Positions 1-6,461 of a stretch of 8,646 nucleotides of DNA are shown here, one piece after another (position 1 is the first letter of the stretch; every line of letters begins with the position of its first letter). Under the pieces are notes generated by a model that did no database searches, was not told where the DNA came from, and worked only from the letters and a program-made list of their open reading frames with translations. The translations under genes were made by a program, and so were the position numbers. Source of the DNA: Gammaproteobacteria bacterium (GTDB taxonomy: Bacteria > Pseudomonadota > Gammaproteobacteria > Berkiellales > Berkiellaceae); assembly GCA_016874315.1 (NCBI GenBank), contig VGTX01000038.1, positions 1-8,646 of the forward strand, given 5' to 3'.

Positions 1-550
1 TTTGAAATGGTTTTTTAGAACGCTGGCGATTACAACGCTTCCGCTGCAATTGATTGGATCGGTGGCCTGTTGGCTTATTTTTGCAGCTTTTTATTTTGTA
101 ATACCAGCAATCCAGTGGATGGCCTCGAATGCAATTATTATGACAGCAGTGTGCCTCTATGCCTTGAAGCATTATGGAGGGGTATTATATGAAAATATAT
201 CATTAAAATTCCGTGCATTGATGAATCATTTTTATGTAAAAACAGCTTTCTCGAAGGATTCTCCCAAGCCTCCTCTCACACAAACTCTTGCAACAATCAT
301 TGATTTTCATCAAAAAGTTGATCTGAGTGATTCTTTGTCCGATCGGAGTGCATCGCCAATATTATCTATTCCTTCAGAGGGTGAAACGACTCACGAGGGT
401 TCTTTATCTCCAAGAGATTCCACGATACCGAGTCCACCTGAATCACCATTAACACTTAAGCGATACAATCCGGAGGAATTTGAAAAACACGATATATTAA
501 ATTCCACCTCAATGAAACTCAAGCCTGATTTAACAGTAGCGTTCAAGTGA
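1..550 (+). CDS. Membrane protein with Ser/Pro-rich tail, N-terminus outside window
   Basis: I do not recognise this family. The frame is open to the first base of the window and the first possible start inside it is a TTG at position 2, so the true start probably lies upstream. The visible 182 residues begin with two adjacent hydrophobic stretches (about residues 8-36 and 38-55) that look like a transmembrane hairpin. A basic, aromatic stretch (about 56-85) and a long polar tail follow. Roughly residues 85-155 are rich in Ser, Pro and Thr, with repeated Ser-Pro pairs, and look disordered. The tail ends in a charged segment with the residues YNPEEFEKHD. No enzymatic motif is visible. A second small gene follows after 23 bases, so the two are probably co-transcribed. 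A membrane anchor plus a disordered Ser-Pro tail is compatible with a secreted or host-facing protein, but nothing proves this. That the frame is coding is fairly sure; the function is unknown. Confidence 0.7.
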   Translation, partial: LKWFFRTLAITTLPLQLIGSVACWLIFAAFYFVIPAIQWMASNAIIMTAVCLYALKHYGGVLYENISLKFRALMNHFYVKTAFSKDSPKPPLTQTLATIIDFHQKVDLSDSLSDRSASPILSIPSEGETTHEGSLSPRDSTIPSPPESPLTLKRYNPEEFEKHDILNSTSMKLKPDLTVAFK

Positions 551-573
551 TATATTAGTAGGGGATAGGGATA

Positions 574-756
574 ATGTTAAATAGTGTTATAACGACGTTA
601 TTGGGGTGTCTTCGGGATTTTATTAATCCAAATACATTTTGTTCACGAAGTAAGTTTTTAGAGGGCTTTATGATTCCAGCAAGTCATGCTGCAGAGAGCA
701 CAAAGAAGCAATCAATTATTATTGCTAGAAAAGTGCAGAGCTTAATTAAAAGATAA
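574..756 (+). CDS. Small 60-residue protein of unknown function
   Basis: Not recognised. The ATG is preceded by a good Shine-Dalgarno (AGGGG at 560-564, 9 bases upstream) and the gene lies 23 bases after the preceding membrane-protein gene on the same strand, so an operon is likely. The protein has a hydrophobic/amphipathic N-terminus (about residues 4-17), two cysteines (12 and 23), and a basic C-terminal half predicted by eye to be helical, ending in Lys-Arg. It is too short and featureless for a family assignment. The ribosome binding site and spacing argue that it is translated. The alternative is that it is the chance continuation of a decayed longer gene. Confidence 0.5.
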   Translation: MLNSVITTLLGCLRDFINPNTFCSRSKFLEGFMIPASHAAESTKKQSIIIARKVQSLIKR

Positions 757-787
757 AATTATGAGAATTCATGAGTCTTAAAATGAA

Positions 788-814
788 AACAGCCCAGTAC
801 GGGACTGGGCTGTA
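788..814 (-). terminator. Rho-independent terminator of the RRM gene
   Basis: A perfect 10-bp inverted repeat (789-798 with 804-813, arms ACAGCCCAGT/ACTGGGCTGT, 5-base loop) lies 39 bases past the stop of the minus-strand RRM gene. Read on the minus strand the stem is followed by TTTTCATTTT, a usable U-tract. The plus-strand side has no T run, so the two genes ending at 756 are not obviously terminated by it, although a stable stem in a convergent gap may stop both. Confidence 0.8.
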
Positions 815-852
815 AAATATGTCACTCTCGTTTAAGAAGGTGCACTAAATTC

Positions 853-1161
853 TTAGTATGCTTCTTCTGTGGAGCGTGATTCATATGAAGAATGTTGTGT
901 TCTTGGTTCGAAAGGACGAGCTTCGCTGATACGAAGAGCGCGGCCATCGACTTTTACGCCGTCTTTTTGTAGCGCTGCTTTTTGACCTGATACAGTCTCA
1001 AAGTTAATAAAAGCAAAACCTCTGGATTTTCCAGTTTGTTTGTCTAATGGTAGAGAAACATCTGTAATATCTCCGCAAGATGCGAATTCTTGCTCAAGAG
1101 TTTCTTTTGTTGTGCGATAAGAAATGTTTCCGATGTGGATCTTATACTGTTGCTTTGTCAT
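853..1161 (-). CDS. Small RRM-domain RNA-binding protein
   Basis: A 102-residue protein consisting almost entirely of one RNA recognition motif. RNP2 is IHIGNI (residues 8-13) and RNP1 is RGFAFINF (47-54), matching the consensus octamer with the two exposed aromatics F49 and F51. The usual aromatic at RNP2 position 2 is a histidine here (H9). The domain ends near residue 82 and is followed by a short polar tail of about 20 residues rich in Ser, Arg and Glu, with none of the Gly-rich repeats of cyanobacterial or plant relatives. Bacterial single-RRM proteins bind single-stranded RNA in the cytoplasm and several are cold-induced; the targets of this one are unknown. The start is supported by AGG about 10 bases upstream on the minus strand and by alignment of the RRM beta-1 strand. 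The leader contains a strong hairpin (1195-1228), and a terminator follows at 788-814, so the gene is probably monocistronic. Confidence 0.92.
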   Translation of the reverse strand: MTKQQYKIHIGNISYRTTKETLEQEFASCGDITDVSLPLDKQTGKSRGFAFINFETVSGQKAALQKDGVKVDGRALRISEARPFEPRTQHSSYESRSTEEAY

Positions 1162-1194
1162 GAAAATAATACCTATTTATCTAATATCACGAAG

Positions 1195-1228
1195 ACTGAG
1201 AATATCTGCGTATCATGCAGTTCTCAGT
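1195..1228 (-). promoter_or_regulatory. Hairpin in the 5' leader of the RRM gene
   Basis: An exact 8-bp inverted repeat (ACTGAGAA 1195-1202 / TTCTCAGT 1221-1228) encloses a second exact 4-bp pair (CTGC 1206-1209 / GCAG 1217-1220). Together they make a two-part stem with a 3-base bulge and a 7-base loop, ending 33 bases before the RRM start codon on the minus strand. There is no U-tract after it in that direction, so it is not a standard terminator. It could be a leader structure controlling translation or message stability, possibly bound by the RRM protein itself; that role is inference. A dyad operator read as DNA is the alternative. Confidence 0.45.
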
Positions 1229-1422
1229 GCCAAGAACATCTTCAGGCTCGCTTCTTCTTAAAAAAGCAGAAGCATAAGCAACATTACGATGTAACTTGAA
1301 CAAGATTAACAAAGCCATGCAGCAACAACTGATTGATCCAAGAAGAGGTTTCCCCATCCGATAGGTCCATCTTAGGAGATTTGAAGGACAAAAGCCAGTG
1401 TTTTGTGTGAAATAATTAATAA

Positions 1423-1428
1423 TATAAT
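1423..1428 (+). promoter_or_regulatory. Possible -10 box for a small RNA
   Basis: A perfect TATAAT on the plus strand in an AT-rich stretch, about 130 bases upstream of an orphan plus-strand terminator. No good -35 box lies 16-18 bases upstream (the region reads GTTTTGTGTG), so this could be a chance match in AT-rich DNA. Confidence 0.3.
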
Positions 1429-1434
1429 GATTTT

Positions 1435-1598
1435 CATGAGTTAATTCGTGTTTTTACATCTTAGTAGACTGGCTAACTTTATTAAAGAATCAATATGTGA
1501 TTCATGACTCAATCGCAATGGTGAACTGCACGCCCCTAACGGGGGCATGCTTCCCATCAAGCAACATCAATAAATTGATCTTGCTTGATTTTTTTTTT
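1435..1598 (+). ncRNA. Candidate small RNA ending at an orphan terminator
   Basis: No gene on the plus strand explains the strong terminator at 1556-1598. A transcript starting just after the TATAAT at 1423-1428 would be about 160 bases long. It would contain a 6-bp hairpin (GAATCA 1487-1492 / TGATTC 1498-1503) and a GC-rich hairpin (GCCCC 1532-1536 / GGGGC 1542-1546, extended by GCA/TGC across one mismatch), then the terminator stem. It matches no small RNA family I know; it lacks the cores of 6S, tmRNA, RNase P and SRP RNA and has no repeated GGA loops of the Rsm type. Its 3' part is antisense to the possible transposase relic, so an antisense regulator left over from a mobile element is another reading. 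The start is a guess. Confidence 0.28.
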
Positions 1599-1846
1599 GA
1601 CGGTTCATCGATCGCTGCACCCTGGACTTTGCCCAAACGAGTCTTACTTCGATCTCCTCGTCCTCTATCAGCCAGAACTTTTGGTGGAACCAACACTCCT
1701 TTTGCTGACAACTCCGTTCCAGAGTCTAAGATTAAAAAGCCGAGAGCGTGCTTGACCCGCCTCTGAAAGAAGCGGCGTTGCGCAAGCATTTTGCTCAAAA
1801 TTTCTGATATGATGCATCCACACCAATCATTCATCGCTGATGGCAA
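1502..1846 (-). pseudogene. Possible decayed IS5-like transposase fragment
   Basis: An open frame of 114 residues on the minus strand lies in a patch of about 49 % GC, against about 27 % just beside it. Its C-terminal part has the spacing of the first catalytic region of IS5-family DDE transposases. An Asp follows a hydrophobic strand (ILDSGTE), and about 45 residues later a basic run leads into a stretch resembling the family's TTKIH..VD..G.P pattern, here SSKINLLMLLDGKHAPVRG. The rest of a transposase (second Asp, Glu, C-terminal helices) is absent, I see no terminal inverted repeats or target duplication, and no start with a clear ribosome binding site. The opposite strand is also open over much of the patch (1497-1766), so the coding strand is not certain. 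The identification rests on a faint pattern and could be wrong; it may simply be a foreign GC-richer relic. Confidence 0.3.
1556..1598 (+). terminator. Strong orphan rho-independent terminator
   Basis: The arms ATCAAGCAA (1556-1564) and TTGCTTGAT (1581-1589) pair perfectly over 9 bp. After one C-C mismatch, ATCAA (1566-1570) pairs with TTGAT (1575-1579) around a TAAA loop. Nine T residues (1590-1598) follow at once, the textbook plus-strand terminator layout. The nearest plus-strand gene upstream ends at 756, on the far side of the minus-strand RRM gene, so this element must serve an unannotated transcript or be a remnant. It would also insulate pepA from upstream transcription. Confidence 0.75.
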
Positions 1847-1848
1847 TG

Positions 1849-1878
1849 ATGACGGGTCAAGAATGTGCTATGTTTAAT
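1849..1878 (+). promoter_or_regulatory. Possible pepA operon promoter
   Basis: ATGACG (1849-1854, 4 of 6 against TTGACA) and TTTAAT (1873-1878, 5 of 6 against TATAAT) are 18 bases apart. An overlapping extended -10 (TGC plus TATGTT, 1866-1874) is an alternative. Transcription would start near 1885, giving a leader of about 40 bases before the ATG at 1924. This placement also argues against an upstream start for PepA at 1840, which would lie before the transcription start. Confidence 0.35.
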
Positions 1879-1923
1879 AGCAGATATTTATCTAACGGCA
1901 TGTTAATAAGGATATCACCGATC

Positions 1924-3324
1924 ATGAAATTTATTACACAGACACAGCTCAAAGGATATAAGCCACACGCAGTTGTCTTTAAAAAAGAACAGCTCGAAGA
2001 ATGCGCTAACGAGTGGCCGATTTTAAAAAAAATAAAAACAAAAGAGGCTCCAGGGCCTGGTGAGTGGAAGGTCTGGAATTGTCTGGAAACTGGAATATTT
2101 TTTGTAATGTATAATTTAGATTTAAGTGAAATAAAACATGAATCGTCATTTAAGAGAATATTTCAAGCAATCAATAACGAAGGTTGCTCTAAGATGGCCT
2201 TATTTGGAATTGATCAACTTCGACATGCACAATCTATCGCTCGAATTGGTTATGATTCTTTATTTCAGTATCAAGAATTTTTATCAGCAATTAAGAAAAA
2301 CTCTTTAAAAGAATGCTGTATTATTGGTAAGGATAGATTATTCAATCAATACGTTCAGCAGGGTGTTAAGATTGGAGAGGCTATGGAGTTAACTCGCACT
2401 TTAGCAGATACTCCTCCGAATATTTGCACCCCCTCATATCTTGCGCGTGCAGCTGAAGGCTTATCAGAGAAATATCCTGAATTACAAGTCTCTGTTTTAG
2501 ACAAGAAGCAAATTAAAGCATTGAAAATGAATTCGTTTTTATCTGTGTCTAAGGCATCAGCACAAGAGCCTAAATTTATCACAATCAATTACAAAGGATC
2601 GTCCAAGAAGCCCCCGATTGTTCTGATAGGTAAGGGTATTACATTTGACACAGGTGGACATTCTTTAAAGCCAGCCTCAAGTATGATGGGCATGAAATTT
2701 GACATGTCAGGTGCAGCAACTGTTTTGGGAATATTAAAACTCGCTGCTGAATTAAAGCTCGATCATAATATCATTGGTCTCATTCCAACATGTGAAAACA
2801 TTCCTGGCCTTGATGCAAACAAACCAGATGATGTTGTTGTTTCGATGTCGGGGCAAACGATTGAAATTCTTAATACTGACGCAGAAGGTCGATTGATACT
2901 TTGTGATGCAATGACATATGCTGAACGATTTAATCCTCAATATGTTATTGATGTTGCTACACTCACCGGATCGTGCGTTGCCACTTTTGGATCGGTTGCA
3001 ACTGGTTTAATGGGTAACGATCAGGAGCTTATTGAGATGCTTTTTTCAGCGGGCCAAGAATCAGGTGATCGTGCATGGCCTCTTCCACTATGGGATGAGT
3101 ATGACGATGAGCTAAAATCCCCGGTTGCTGATATGGCAAATATTGGGCATCAACATGCTGGAGCGATTACTGCTGGATGTTTCCTTAAGCGGTTTGCAAA
3201 GAACTTTAAATGGGCGCATTTAGACATTGCAGGAACAGCATGTATTTTCCAAGGACATAAACGAGGCTCAACAGGAAGACCCATTCCATTGTTAGCTGAA
3301 TTTTTGATGAATCTTGCAAAATAA
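1924..3324 (+). CDS. pepA: Leucyl aminopeptidase PepA (M17 family)
   Basis: A 466-residue cytosolic dizinc aminopeptidase that removes N-terminal residues, Leu preferred, from peptides. The active-site set of the family is complete: K237, D242 in FDTGG, K249, D260 in KFDMSG, then D319, E321 and R323 in NTDAEGR. These sit exactly 33 residues before their E. coli equivalents (K270, D275, K282, D293, D352, E354, R356). The C-terminal catalytic half (about 150-466) is close to E. coli PepA, including SGDRAWPLPL, ADMANIG and HLDIAGTA. The N-terminal domain is shorter and divergent; E. coli PepA has 503 residues. I chose the ATG at 1924 because it aligns with the E. coli N-terminus and has AAGGA at 1908-1912. 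The open frame extends upstream to an ATG at 1840, but those 28 residues have no family counterpart. H246 in GGHSLKP replaces a usual Ile/Leu. In E. coli PepA is also a DNA-binding factor for Xer recombination and carAB; this cannot be judged here. First gene of a cluster with lptF, lptG and rlmI. Confidence 0.96.
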   Translation: MKFITQTQLKGYKPHAVVFKKEQLEECANEWPILKKIKTKEAPGPGEWKVWNCLETGIFFVMYNLDLSEIKHESSFKRIFQAINNEGCSKMALFGIDQLRHAQSIARIGYDSLFQYQEFLSAIKKNSLKECCIIGKDRLFNQYVQQGVKIGEAMELTRTLADTPPNICTPSYLARAAEGLSEKYPELQVSVLDKKQIKALKMNSFLSVSKASAQEPKFITINYKGSSKKPPIVLIGKGITFDTGGHSLKPASSMMGMKFDMSGAATVLGILKLAAELKLDHNIIGLIPTCENIPGLDANKPDDVVVSMSGQTIEILNTDAEGRLILCDAMTYAERFNPQYVIDVATLTGSCVATFGSVATGLMGNDQELIEMLFSAGQESGDRAWPLPLWDEYDDELKSPVADMANIGHQHAGAITAGCFLKRFAKNFKWAHLDIAGTACIFQGHKRGSTGRPIPLLAEFLMNLAK

Positions 3325-3354
3325 AACAACGACCAGGATAAGAGAGATACAAGC

Positions 3355-4302
3355 ATGATTATAGAAACCCATTTAAGAGCAAGACTGGCAAAATACTGTT
3401 TTTTTCTGAACATGGGTTTCTTGAGCTTAATTATGACACAAGCGGTATCTACCATATTTCATGACTTAACCTGGCAATCGATAGATATTTCAAGTTTAAG
3501 CATTTTACTTTTAAAAGAAGCTCTCCCATCCATCCCGATTATTTTAAACCTGAGTTTATGTATTGGATGGGGCCTTTGGAAAAATGAATTATATAGAAAA
3601 AAAGAAGTTTTTTCCTTATGGCTATCAGGCTGGGGCAATAATCATTCGTTCCGTTTTTTAAAAAATTCTATTGGATTAACGATTGTTATCAACACACTTA
3701 TTTTGATGGTTATCATGCCAATGAGCTATCAAAATGGACCTGCAAAAGATCAGAGCTGGCTAGAGTATCTTTCGCACAACTCTTATCTCGGGCGTGTATC
3801 CATTCCACTGACTCAGCAAGACATGCTTCTTGCCGATGGTGTTGTAAATGGAGTTTTAACCCGATCGCAATTAGTTCAATTTCACAATGACAAATGGTCT
3901 GTGATTGATTCACATTCTACACGATTCCAAGATGGCATGTTATTTTTCAAAGATTCAAGAATTAAATATCCTATCGATCATGATGGGAATTTTGTCGATG
4001 CTTATCTTAAAAAAAGCCAATTAACTATTCCTAGTGAAGGTACAGCACATAAAAAGATTTTAAAAGAGCGACTTTCTTTTAAAGATTTGTATTATTCAAA
4101 AGAACCGAGACTGCAAGCAGAATTAGTTTGGAGGTTAGGCTTAATTTTTCAATCAGCGATTGTGTTAATACCATTTCGCCGAGTGACGCCTTCGGCCGAT
4201 CGGACAATATACAACACACGAGAGATATACAAAATCTTATCATGGTTTAGCGCGATATTGATGGGGCTATTTTTTGTAACTAAACAGATGAATTGCGGGT
4301 GA
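3355..4302 (+). CDS. lptF: LptF, lipopolysaccharide export permease subunit
   Basis: A 315-residue inner-membrane protein of the YjgP/YjgQ family. LptF pairs with LptG and the LptB ATPase to pull lipopolysaccharide out of the inner membrane. Membrane segments lie at about 13-35, 49-74 and 105-123, followed by a periplasmic domain (about 124-250) and segments at about 261-275 and 292-309. The best family mark is AELVWR at 255-260, equal to AELNWR of E. coli LptF at the entry of the fourth helix, with RF.DGMLFFKDSRI in the periplasmic domain resembling RFEGTALLRDFRI. It is about 50 residues shorter than E. coli LptF (366), with the loss concentrated at the C-terminus, where only five clear membrane segments remain. 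The ATG has GAGAG 8 bases upstream, 30 bases after pepA. lptG follows after 7 bases. In E. coli lptFG lies next to pepA but diverges from it; here all three run the same way. Identification rests on the motif plus order. Confidence 0.85.
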   Translation: MIIETHLRARLAKYCFFLNMGFLSLIMTQAVSTIFHDLTWQSIDISSLSILLLKEALPSIPIILNLSLCIGWGLWKNELYRKKEVFSLWLSGWGNNHSFRFLKNSIGLTIVINTLILMVIMPMSYQNGPAKDQSWLEYLSHNSYLGRVSIPLTQQDMLLADGVVNGVLTRSQLVQFHNDKWSVIDSHSTRFQDGMLFFKDSRIKYPIDHDGNFVDAYLKKSQLTIPSEGTAHKKILKERLSFKDLYYSKEPRLQAELVWRLGLIFQSAIVLIPFRRVTPSADRTIYNTREIYKILSWFSAILMGLFFVTKQMNCG

Positions 4303-4309
4303 TGCAACT

Positions 4310-5230
4310 ATGAATCTTATTGAGAAGAAATGGACTGCACAAGTTTTTAGTAGTTTTGTGATGATTAGTGCGCTTATTATCATGATGCAATTTTTTCTGC
4401 AAATCACAAGAGAACTTCGTTACTTATCGGAACATTACTCTATTTTTCAAATGACGATTGATATTTTACTCGATCAGATGCTGAGTCTTTTTGAACTTGC
4501 ACCAGTAATTTTATATATTTCTAGCCTTATGACGAACGATCGATGGAAAGAATTAGGATATTTTAGAAACGCGCTTTTAGCAGGAATGACCAATAAGTCC
4601 TGGTGGCGACTAACATTCATGCAGCTGATTTGTATGATCAGCTGTTGTATGGTGTTATGGATTGGCTTGATTCCCAAAATGAGCTATCAATTGAAAGAAG
4701 CACGAATCATACATCATGGTCAAAAAAAACCATCCTTTGAAACCGATCGGCTCTATTTAATTGGGCAATCGACCATGTATATTAATCCTATTGCAGCTGA
4801 GCCACAGATATTTAATATTGAAAAGAAGCAATCTGAAAATCACGATATAGAAGAAATTAACTACTGGGAAAAAAAATACACCGACTTAAAAATAGGTGCA
4901 GATAAACTTAGCTTTAAGAAAAAAATGAGATATCTCCATGATGGTGTGACTGTCACAGATAGTCAGGACCCTCAATTACGAGCATCTGTAGCAAAAGATT
5001 ATTTGTACATCATTTCCTTAGTAGCTGCAATTATTGCATCGTCGCGCGATCGTCAAAAAGATATGGTCCTCGATCGGCGAAGTGTTGCAAAAAAGCCATG
5101 GATAACTCGAATAATTACAACAATTTCGATATATTGGGGTGTAAAAATATTACCTAATGCCGCAAGATTTTTTCATACAACCCCTTTAATTATTGGATAT
5201 TCCTTGATACTTCCTTTTATCATCAAGTAA
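4310..5230 (+). CDS. lptG: LptG, lipopolysaccharide export permease subunit (divergent)
   Basis: A 306-residue inner-membrane protein, about 54 residues shorter than E. coli LptG. Six membrane segments can be seen at about 10-32, 52-76, 101-123, 230-245, 265-283 and 288-305, with a periplasmic domain at about 124-228. This is the LptF/LptG topology, with three helices on each side of a jellyroll domain. Sequence similarity is weak: ALLAGMTNKSWW (about 88-99) sits where E. coli LptG has ASGFTRMQV in the cytoplasmic loop, and IYIN/IFNIE patterns occur in the periplasmic part. The name leans mostly on position, 7 bases after lptF and probably translationally coupled to it, and on topology. The loop at 246-264 is very basic (RDRQKDMVLDRRSVAKK). 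If lptF is correct, an LptG partner is expected, and this is the only candidate in the window. A generic YjgP/YjgQ permease is the fallback call. Confidence 0.78.
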   Translation: MNLIEKKWTAQVFSSFVMISALIIMMQFFLQITRELRYLSEHYSIFQMTIDILLDQMLSLFELAPVILYISSLMTNDRWKELGYFRNALLAGMTNKSWWRLTFMQLICMISCCMVLWIGLIPKMSYQLKEARIIHHGQKKPSFETDRLYLIGQSTMYINPIAAEPQIFNIEKKQSENHDIEEINYWEKKYTDLKIGADKLSFKKKMRYLHDGVTVTDSQDPQLRASVAKDYLYIISLVAAIIASSRDRQKDMVLDRRSVAKKPWITRIITTISIYWGVKILPNAARFFHTTPLIIGYSLILPFIIK

Positions 5231-5265
5231 AATAGCCTCAATAAGTTATATGAATTTTTATAAAA

Positions 5266-6444
5266 ATGATTAGAGAATGCGTTGTAAAAAAATCCGCCCG
5301 CCTTTCCGACAATACTCCATGGATATACTCAAATGAGATCGTGGAAATTTCAAGCAAAGTCAATTTGGAAAAAGCATCTTATCTCAGATTCGATGCAGCA
5401 GACGGATCGAAAAGTGGGATTGCAACGTATAATAAACATTCACTAATTGCAATGCGTGTTTTATCTTGGAATATTGCTGAAGAAATCAATACAGAATGGT
5501 TTCACCAGAGACTATTATCTGCAATGGAGAAAAGAGAATTTTTCTATCCAGGTGGATGCTATCGATGGGTTTACGGTGAAGCTGACGGGTTGCCTGGGCT
5601 GGTTATCGATCGATACGATCAATTAGCCGTTGTAGAAGTGAATTCAGCGGGCATGGAAAAAATGATCGATCTTTGGAAATCAGCTTGTCTTGCCATTAAA
5701 GAGATCAAGTGCTGGATTATCAAAAGAGACTCCCAATCTCGCAATCTTGAGAAATTAGAGGTTATAGAAGAGCCTCTTGTATGGGGAGATATAACCTTTG
5801 CTAAGGCAACCCATGGAGTTGAAAATAGTGTGAAATTTTGGATTGACCCAATAGAAGGTCAAAAAACTGGCTGGTTTTACGATCAGAGAGAAAACAGAAA
5901 AGTGATTCAACGCATGGTCAAGCCTGGGATGCATGTCTGTGATTTATATACACATACTGGTGCATTTGGGCTATATGCCGCTCAAATGGGTGCTACATCG
6001 GTACTTGCGGTCGATCGTTCAGCTCATGCCCTTGAAATTGCGGCAAAAAATGCTGAACTCAATGGATTGACGAATATTTCCTTTAAGCAATCAGAAGTTT
6101 TCAATTTTCTTGAAAAGACTGATGAAGTATATGACTTACTCGTGGTCGACCCACCAGCATTTATTAAAGGAAAAAAAACATATGATGCTGGTATTATGGG
6201 ATATAAAAAACTCCTCACACTCAGCTGTCAGCATGTCAAGCGTAATGGCATTTTATGTTTCACATCATGCTCTTATGGTTTAACTATGGATGATATTCAC
6301 GAAGTTCTAAAAAAAGCCTTTGTTAAGTCTAGAAGAAATGGATATATTGTGGCTCGTTTAGGATTAGGACACGATCACCCCATACTCCCGCAATGCCCTG
6401 AAATGGATTATCTCAAAGGTGTGATTGTTCAATTTCTAGATTAA
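5266..6444 (+). CDS. rlmI: 23S rRNA m5C methyltransferase, RlmI type
   Basis: A 392-residue SAM-dependent methyltransferase matching E. coli RlmI (396 residues), which methylates C1962 of 23S rRNA in the cytoplasm. An N-terminal PUA domain (about 1-75, with PWIYSNEI like PWVFSGAV) is followed by a central region (GEADGLPGLVIDR, about 106-118). The family signature QKTGWFYDQRENR is at 199-211, parallel to HKTGYYLDQRDSR. The SAM-binding motif I DLYTHTGAFG is at 226-235, the acidic motif near VDRS follows, DPPAF is at 295-299, and TSCSYG has C335 as the likely catalytic cysteine. The end (HDHPILP..PEMDYLKG) also matches. The ATG at 5266 aligns with the E. coli start although the Shine-Dalgarno is poor, suggesting weak or coupled translation. 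It lies 35 bases after lptG and is probably in the same transcript. No key residue is missing. The exact nucleotide modified is inferred from the family. Confidence 0.93.
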   Translation: MIRECVVKKSARLSDNTPWIYSNEIVEISSKVNLEKASYLRFDAADGSKSGIATYNKHSLIAMRVLSWNIAEEINTEWFHQRLLSAMEKREFFYPGGCYRWVYGEADGLPGLVIDRYDQLAVVEVNSAGMEKMIDLWKSACLAIKEIKCWIIKRDSQSRNLEKLEVIEEPLVWGDITFAKATHGVENSVKFWIDPIEGQKTGWFYDQRENRKVIQRMVKPGMHVCDLYTHTGAFGLYAAQMGATSVLAVDRSAHALEIAAKNAELNGLTNISFKQSEVFNFLEKTDEVYDLLVVDPPAFIKGKKTYDAGIMGYKKLLTLSCQHVKRNGILCFTSCSYGLTMDDIHEVLKKAFVKSRRNGYIVARLGLGHDHPILPQCPEMDYLKGVIVQFLD

Positions 6445-6461
6445 GATCGAATTTATAAAAT

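Larger units (their letters stand above)
1162..1923. other. 762-base region without a convincing intact gene
   Basis: From low to high coordinates it holds the leader of the minus-strand RRM gene with a hairpin at 1195-1228. A stretch at about 1300-1400 follows, in which I see nothing recognisable. Next comes a very AT-rich piece (about 27 % GC over 1381-1500) carrying a perfect TATAAT at 1423-1428 on the plus strand. An orphan plus-strand terminator lies at 1556-1598. A patch of about 49 % GC (1621-1800), open in frames on both strands, may be a decayed transposase. Finally comes the promoter and leader of pepA. I see no tRNA, tmRNA, RNase P or SRP RNA core motif and no CRISPR repeats. Confidence 0.7.

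Noticed and set aside
1090..1299. Plus-strand open frame of 69 residues
   Set aside because: Antisense to the RRM coding region and its leader hairpin; composition and lack of a ribosome binding site mark it as a shadow.
1300..1600. Known housekeeping RNA (6S, tmRNA, RNase P, SRP) in the intergenic region
   Set aside because: I looked for the conserved cores of these RNAs on both strands and found none, so only a generic small RNA is proposed.
1497..1766. Plus-strand open frame of 89 residues
   Set aside because: It runs straight through the strong plus-strand terminator, has no ribosome binding site, and resembles no known protein; treated as the opposite strand of a relic.
1840..1923. Upstream extension of PepA by 28 residues from an ATG at 1840
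   Set aside because: The extension has no counterpart in PepA, its ATG lies upstream of the likely -10 box, and the ATG at 1924 has a Shine-Dalgarno and aligns with the E. coli start.
3150..3455. Minus-strand open frame of 101 residues with a hydrophobic stretch across the pepA-lptF junction
   Set aside because: It is antisense to the conserved PepA C-terminus and the first LptF helix; the hydrophobicity mirrors those codons, and no family or start signal is visible.
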